From Suilimivivens sp963638365 (lineage in GTDB: Bacteria; Bacillota; Clostridia; Lachnospirales; Lachnospiraceae), in contig CAVHRK010000068.1 in the NCBI GenBank assembly GCA_963638365.1, positions 1 to 64,000 on the forward strand: DNA of 64,000 bases, written 5' to 3'. Position 1 is the first letter of the stretch. The number at the start of each line of letters is the position of its first letter. The notes below the pieces were generated by a model. The model was not told the origin of the DNA and did no database searches. It saw only the letters and a list, made by a program, of their open reading frames with translations. Below are positions 60,376 to 64,000 of this stretch, piece by piece. The translations under genes were made by a program, and so were the position numbers.

Positions 60376-61311
60376 TTAACGATTTGCCAGTGCCTGTTCA
60401 ATATCTTCCTTCATGTCAAGCACGGCTGCACGGGAAGCATCTGCAAAGTTTCCTTCACCAAAACGTGCATATTTTTCCTGCTGATAAGCAGCGATAATCC
60501 CACGGGAGGAATTGACAATCGCACCAAGTCCGTCTTCGTTAAAGAAATGAACGAGGTCAGCGCCCTTTCCGCCCTGTGCACCGTAACCGGGTACTAAGAT
60601 ATAACTCTTCGGCATAATTTTACGAAGTACTTTTCCCATCTCCGGATAAGTGGCACCGACAACTGCTCCGACATAGCTGTAGATGTCACCCATATGGGTT
60701 TCTCCCCATTTTGCTACCTGTTCCCCTACCACTTCATAGAGCGGACGGTTTCCGGCATCTGCAATCTGCCGGTCCTGGAATTCTCCGCTGCTCGGATTGG
60801 AAGTCTTCACCAGTACGAAAATCCCCTTCTTCTCTTCTTTACAAACCTTGATAAACGGATTGACACCATCGGATCCCAGATACGGGTTTACGGTTACGAA
60901 ATCTTCGTCAAAGCCATAATAGGACCTGCTTCCAACATGCACCTTGCCAAGATGCCCAACGGCATAGGCTTCCGAAGTAGAACCAATATCTCCACGCTTG
61001 ATATCGCCGATGACAATGAGTCCCTTTTCCTTACAGTACTGTACCGTTTTATAGAATGCGGAAAGTCCCGGAAGTCCAAACTGTTCATACATGGCAATCT
61101 GCGGTTTGACTGCCGGAACAAGGTCATACATTGCATCTACGATGGCCTTATTGTACTGCCAGATCGCTTCTGCTGCTCCTTCCAGTGTTTCTCCCAATTC
61201 CGTAAATGCTTTTTCTTTGATGTGCTCCGGAATGAATTTCATCATCGGATCCAATCCCACGACAATCGGTGCTCCGGTCTTTTTAATCTGTGCTACCAAC
61301 TTGTTAATCAT
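60376..61311 (-). CDS. pyrF: Orotidine 5'-phosphate decarboxylase
   Basis: The 311-residue protein is the long PyrF type: VGLDPMMKFIPEH near the N-terminus, IGDIKRGDIGSTS with the catalytic Lys/Asp set, and VPGYGAQGGKG. It decarboxylates OMP to UMP, using the product of PyrE encoded next. AGGAG precedes the ATG; only about 30 bp separate it from the nrdD terminator, so its promoter is unclear. Confidence 0.95.
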   Translation of the reverse strand: MINKLVAQIKKTGAPIVVGLDPMMKFIPEHIKEKAFTELGETLEGAAEAIWQYNKAIVDAMYDLVPAVKPQIAMYEQFGLPGLSAFYKTVQYCKEKGLIVIGDIKRGDIGSTSEAYAVGHLGKVHVGSRSYYGFDEDFVTVNPYLGSDGVNPFIKVCKEEKKGIFVLVKTSNPSSGEFQDRQIADAGNRPLYEVVGEQVAKWGETHMGDIYSYVGAVVGATYPEMGKVLRKIMPKSYILVPGYGAQGGKGADLVHFFNEDGLGAIVNSSRGIIAAYQQEKYARFGEGNFADASRAAVLDMKEDIEQALANR

Positions 61312-61343
61312 ATTTTCTCTCTCCTCTATATATTACTTCAAGA

Positions 61344-61373
61344 AAAATGCCGACATTTTATAGTCGGCATTTT
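61344..61373 (-). terminator. Terminator between nrdD and pyrF
   Basis: AAAATGCCGAC (61344-61354) pairs perfectly with GTCGGCATTTT (61363-61373). T-rich sequence follows on both sides. Confidence 0.8.
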
Positions 61374-61420
61374 CAATTTCCTTTAAAATATTCCACCGGA
61401 TCTTCTGTCCTTATAACCCC

Positions 61421-63814
61421 TTAAACAAGAACTTCCTTACAGCTATCCGCAAACTGTTTGATTCTGGACGCATTTACATATTTTTTAACCTGATCTCCAC
61501 GTACTACGACAAGGGTTGGTGCCTGCATCACGCCATATTTGGCCGCCAGCTCCATATTCTCTTCGGCATCAATCAAAAGATAATTGATTCCTTTTAAGTA
61601 TTCTTTCGCCAGCTTGCAATTCGGACAGGTCTTCGTGGTAAATAAATAGATGATGCTTTCCGGCTCTTCCACGGTTACGGATGCCTTGGGCTTATCATAA
61701 TCGGACAGGGTTACCATCGTTACAATCGGCTTCTTTAGCGTAGAATGTGCCACGTCATATTCCTTACGGTTTGCATATTCCTGAAGCTTACCATCGTTCC
61801 AGTTCTGCACCGGACGGTAATATCCGGTAATACGGCTGTATACTTCGGTCACCTTACCGCAGTGAGGACAGATCTTCTGCTCGCCAGCCAGATAACCGTG
61901 CTCCTTACAAATGGAATAGGTCGGCGACAGGGTATAATAAGGAAGCTTATAATTCTCTGCAATCGTACGGATGAGATCTGCCGCAGCCCTCCAGTCCGGA
62001 AGCTTTTCTCCAAGGAATGCATGGAATACCGTTCCGGAAGTATAAAGTGTCTGCAATTCATCCTGAATATCCAGTGCGTCAAAAATATCGGTTGTATAAT
62101 CGACCGGCAGATGGGAGGAATTCGTATAATACGGAGTATCTCCCGGCTTTCCTGCGGTCTTGATGGCAGGCCATCTCTTACGGTCATGCTTTGCCAGACG
62201 ATAGGTAGTACTCTCTGCCGGAGTTGCCTCCAGATTATACAGATCTCCATACTGCTCCTGATAATCGGAAAGACGGTTTCTCATATGATTCAGAACTTCC
62301 TTCGTAAATTCCTGTGTCCGCTTATCCGTCATGTCCGCACGAAGCCAGTTGGCATTTAAACCAACCTCATTCATGCCGATCAGACCAATCGTGGAAAAGT
62401 GATTCTCGAAGGTTCCCAGATACCGTTTCGTATAAGGATACAGTCCTTCGTTCAAAAGCTTCGTGATAACTTCTCTCTTAATCTTCAAGGATCTTGCCGC
62501 AATATCCATCATCTTATTGAGACGCTTGTAAAAGTCGTCCTTCGTTGCAGACAGATAAGCAATTCGCGGCATATTAATGGTTACTACGCCAACGGAGCCT
62601 GTACTTTCGCCGGAACCGAAGAAACCGCCTGTCTTCTTACGAAGCTCTCTTAAATCCAGACGCAGTCTGCAACACATGGAACGAACATCGCTCGGTTCCA
62701 TATCGGAATTAATATAATTGGAAAAATACGGTGTACCGTATTTGGATGTCATTTCAAACAATAACCGGTTGTTCTCGGTATCGGACCAGTCAAAATCCTT
62801 GGTGATGGAATAGGTCGGAATCGGATACTGGAAGCCTCTGCCGTTGGCATCTCCCTCAATCATCGTCTCGATGAAAGCCTTGTTAATCATATCCATTTCC
62901 TTCTTGCAGTCCTTGTAGCAGAAATCCATCTCTTTGCCACCAACAATTGCGGGCAGCTCTGCAAGGTCGGACGGAACCGTCCAGTCCAGTGTAATATTGC
63001 TGAACGGAGCCTGGGTTCCCCAACGGCTCGGTGTATTTACACCGTAAATAAATGCCTCGATACACTTCTTTACTTCATTATAAGAAAGGTTATCTGCCTT
63101 GACAAACGGAGCAAGATAAGTGTCAAAGGAAGAAAATGCCTGCGCACCGGCCCATTCATTCTGCATAATTCCAAGGAAATTCACCATCTGGTTGCAGAGC
63201 ACGGAAAGGTGTGCTGCGGGTGCGGAAGTGATCTTTCCGGTAATACCGCCTAATCCTTCTGTGATCAGCTGTTTTAAGGACCATCCTGCACAATATCCGG
63301 TAAGCATGGACAGATCATGGATATGGATATCTGCATTGCGATGTGCATCTGCGATCTCCTGATCATAAATCTCAGACAGCCAGTAATTTGCTGTCACAGC
63401 TCCGGAATTACTTAAAATCAGTCCTCCTACGGAATAGGTTACCGTGGAGTTTTCCTTCACACGCCAGTCTTCAATCTTCACATAACTGTTTACTACATCT
63501 TTGTAATCCAGAATCGTCGAAGTCATGGTACGCATCTTTTCACGCTGTTTCCGGTAAAGAATGAACGCCTTGGCAGCCTCTGTATAACCTGCCTGCTCCA
63601 AAACCTTCTCCACGCTGTCCTGAATGTCCTCAACATGGATCCCGTCATCCTTCACCTTGCCCTGAAAGTCTGCTGTAACACGAAGTGCAAGAAGATCCAC
63701 CACATCATTATTATACTGCACATCGGTAGCATTAAATGCCTTCATAATGGCATCACTGATCTTCGTCAACGTGAAATCTGTAACTTCGCCTTCTCTTTTG
63801 ATTACCTGAAACAC
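61421..63814 (-). CDS. nrdD: Anaerobic ribonucleotide reductase with C-terminal thioredoxin-like domain
   Basis: The 797-residue protein has an N-terminal ATP-cone (KREGEVTDFTLTKISDAIMKAF), the class III core, a zinc site (CKEH..CPHCG) followed by the glycyl radical region SRITGYYRPVQNWN (Gly near 664), and then a thioredoxin/glutaredoxin-like domain (about 715-797) with CPNC at 730-733. It reduces ribonucleotides without oxygen. The GTG at 63814 is the start, 6-7 nt after GGGGGA; in-frame ATGs upstream lack a site. No nrdG activase gene is in the window. Two NrdR boxes lie upstream. Confidence 0.94.
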   Translation of the reverse strand: MFQVIKREGEVTDFTLTKISDAIMKAFNATDVQYNNDVVDLLALRVTADFQGKVKDDGIHVEDIQDSVEKVLEQAGYTEAAKAFILYRKQREKMRTMTSTILDYKDVVNSYVKIEDWRVKENSTVTYSVGGLILSNSGAVTANYWLSEIYDQEIADAHRNADIHIHDLSMLTGYCAGWSLKQLITEGLGGITGKITSAPAAHLSVLCNQMVNFLGIMQNEWAGAQAFSSFDTYLAPFVKADNLSYNEVKKCIEAFIYGVNTPSRWGTQAPFSNITLDWTVPSDLAELPAIVGGKEMDFCYKDCKKEMDMINKAFIETMIEGDANGRGFQYPIPTYSITKDFDWSDTENNRLLFEMTSKYGTPYFSNYINSDMEPSDVRSMCCRLRLDLRELRKKTGGFFGSGESTGSVGVVTINMPRIAYLSATKDDFYKRLNKMMDIAARSLKIKREVITKLLNEGLYPYTKRYLGTFENHFSTIGLIGMNEVGLNANWLRADMTDKRTQEFTKEVLNHMRNRLSDYQEQYGDLYNLEATPAESTTYRLAKHDRKRWPAIKTAGKPGDTPYYTNSSHLPVDYTTDIFDALDIQDELQTLYTSGTVFHAFLGEKLPDWRAAADLIRTIAENYKLPYYTLSPTYSICKEHGYLAGEQKICPHCGKVTEVYSRITGYYRPVQNWNDGKLQEYANRKEYDVAHSTLKKPIVTMVTLSDYDKPKASVTVEEPESIIYLFTTKTCPNCKLAKEYLKGINYLLIDAEENMELAAKYGVMQAPTLVVVRGDQVKKYVNASRIKQFADSCKEVLV

Positions 63815-63839
63815 TGTAAGTCCCCCTTTTTGAAAAAAC

Positions 63840-63863
63840 ATGAGGCTCATCATCAAGCCTCAT
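63840..63863 (-). promoter_or_regulatory. Hairpin in the nrdD leader
   Basis: ATGAGGCT (63840-63847) pairs with AGCCTCAT (63856-63863), about 26 nt before the nrdD start codon. It could affect message stability or translation; no T run follows. Confidence 0.5.
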
Positions 63864-63907
63864 TGATTTAAAGTTTAACATTGCCCCAAAGGAAAGTCAA
63901 TATAAAA

Positions 63908-63954
63908 GCACAAGATATTGTGTTTACATAACACCATAAACATAAATCTTGTGC
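63908..63954 (-). promoter_or_regulatory. Two NrdR boxes upstream of nrdD
   Basis: On the minus strand ACACAATATCTTGTGC (63908-63923) matches the NrdR-box consensus ACACWATATWTWGTGT at nearly all positions. GCACAAGATTTATGTT (63939-63954) is a weaker copy. The start-to-start distance is 31 bp, the three-turn spacing typical of tandem NrdR boxes, so nrdD should be repressed by NrdR when dNTPs are high. Confidence 0.82.
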
Positions 63955-64000
63955 TGATTATACAATAATATTTTTTATTTTTATCTAATCTGACCATTGA

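Noticed and set aside
1..64000. CRISPR array, prophage or insertion sequence
   Set aside because: No regular spacer-repeat series, transposase, integrase or phage structural gene was seen. The only repeats are the intergenic family and single inverted repeats.

Overview
The window reads as a draft-genome scaffold from an anaerobic, low-to-mid GC Firmicute, most likely a gut Lachnospiraceae-type Clostridium. This is inferred from gene content: class III (anaerobic) ribonucleotide reductase, a FeoA-FeoB fusion, single-chain PurL, several glycoside hydrolases, strong AGGAGG-type ribosome sites and consensus sigma-A promoters. No species can be named from the sequence alone. A run of 10 N at 9445-9454 marks a scaffold join, so the order of the two parts is not proven. 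Most genes are on the minus strand. The plus-strand genes are the DUF1016 fragment, lysR, an M20 peptidase, a fucosidase, a small membrane protein and a lacI-type regulator.

Region 1 (1-9444) is accessory. It holds the end of a PDDEXK nuclease-like gene, a frameshifted pseudogene, a nitroreductase, a Vat-like acyltransferase, two tetR units with recognisable operators, and a LysR-controlled redox set (two flavodoxins, an SDR, a GNAT).

Region 2 (9479-37179) covers transport, metals and glycans: a methyltransferase, an AraC/ATC-hydrolase-like/paired ABC cluster, a large GH2 beta-galactosidase, FeoAB, a GH29 fucosidase, a PadR/DUF2812 pair, a cation/proton antiporter behind a fluoride-type riboswitch, a MATE pump, a Fur-like/HD-GYP fusion with its own strong promoter and paired dyads, an extracytoplasmic Ntn hydrolase, a ZIP transporter and a GH2 beta-mannosidase.

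Region 3 (37204-64000) is largely housekeeping: DegV, PurL behind a tetR gene, a LacI regulator, tRNA-Trp, an LCP cell-wall protein, RadA, ClpC preceded by a GntR regulator instead of CtsR/McsAB, an SH3 surface protein, purE-purM-purN-purD, an M29-type aminopeptidase, pyrF-pyrE, and nrdD with two NrdR boxes spaced exactly 31 bp.

The items most worth following are: (a) the Fur/HD-GYP fusion and the GTTAG-N6-CTAAC dyads it shares with the ABC cluster; (b) a family of about 150-bp intergenic elements with inverted ends, whose internal hairpins change sequence but keep pairing; (c) a 720-bp gene-free stretch before the lacI-type gene with a promoter-dyad-terminator unit and a 32-bp near-perfect inverted repeat; and (d) NrdD carrying its own thioredoxin-like domain.
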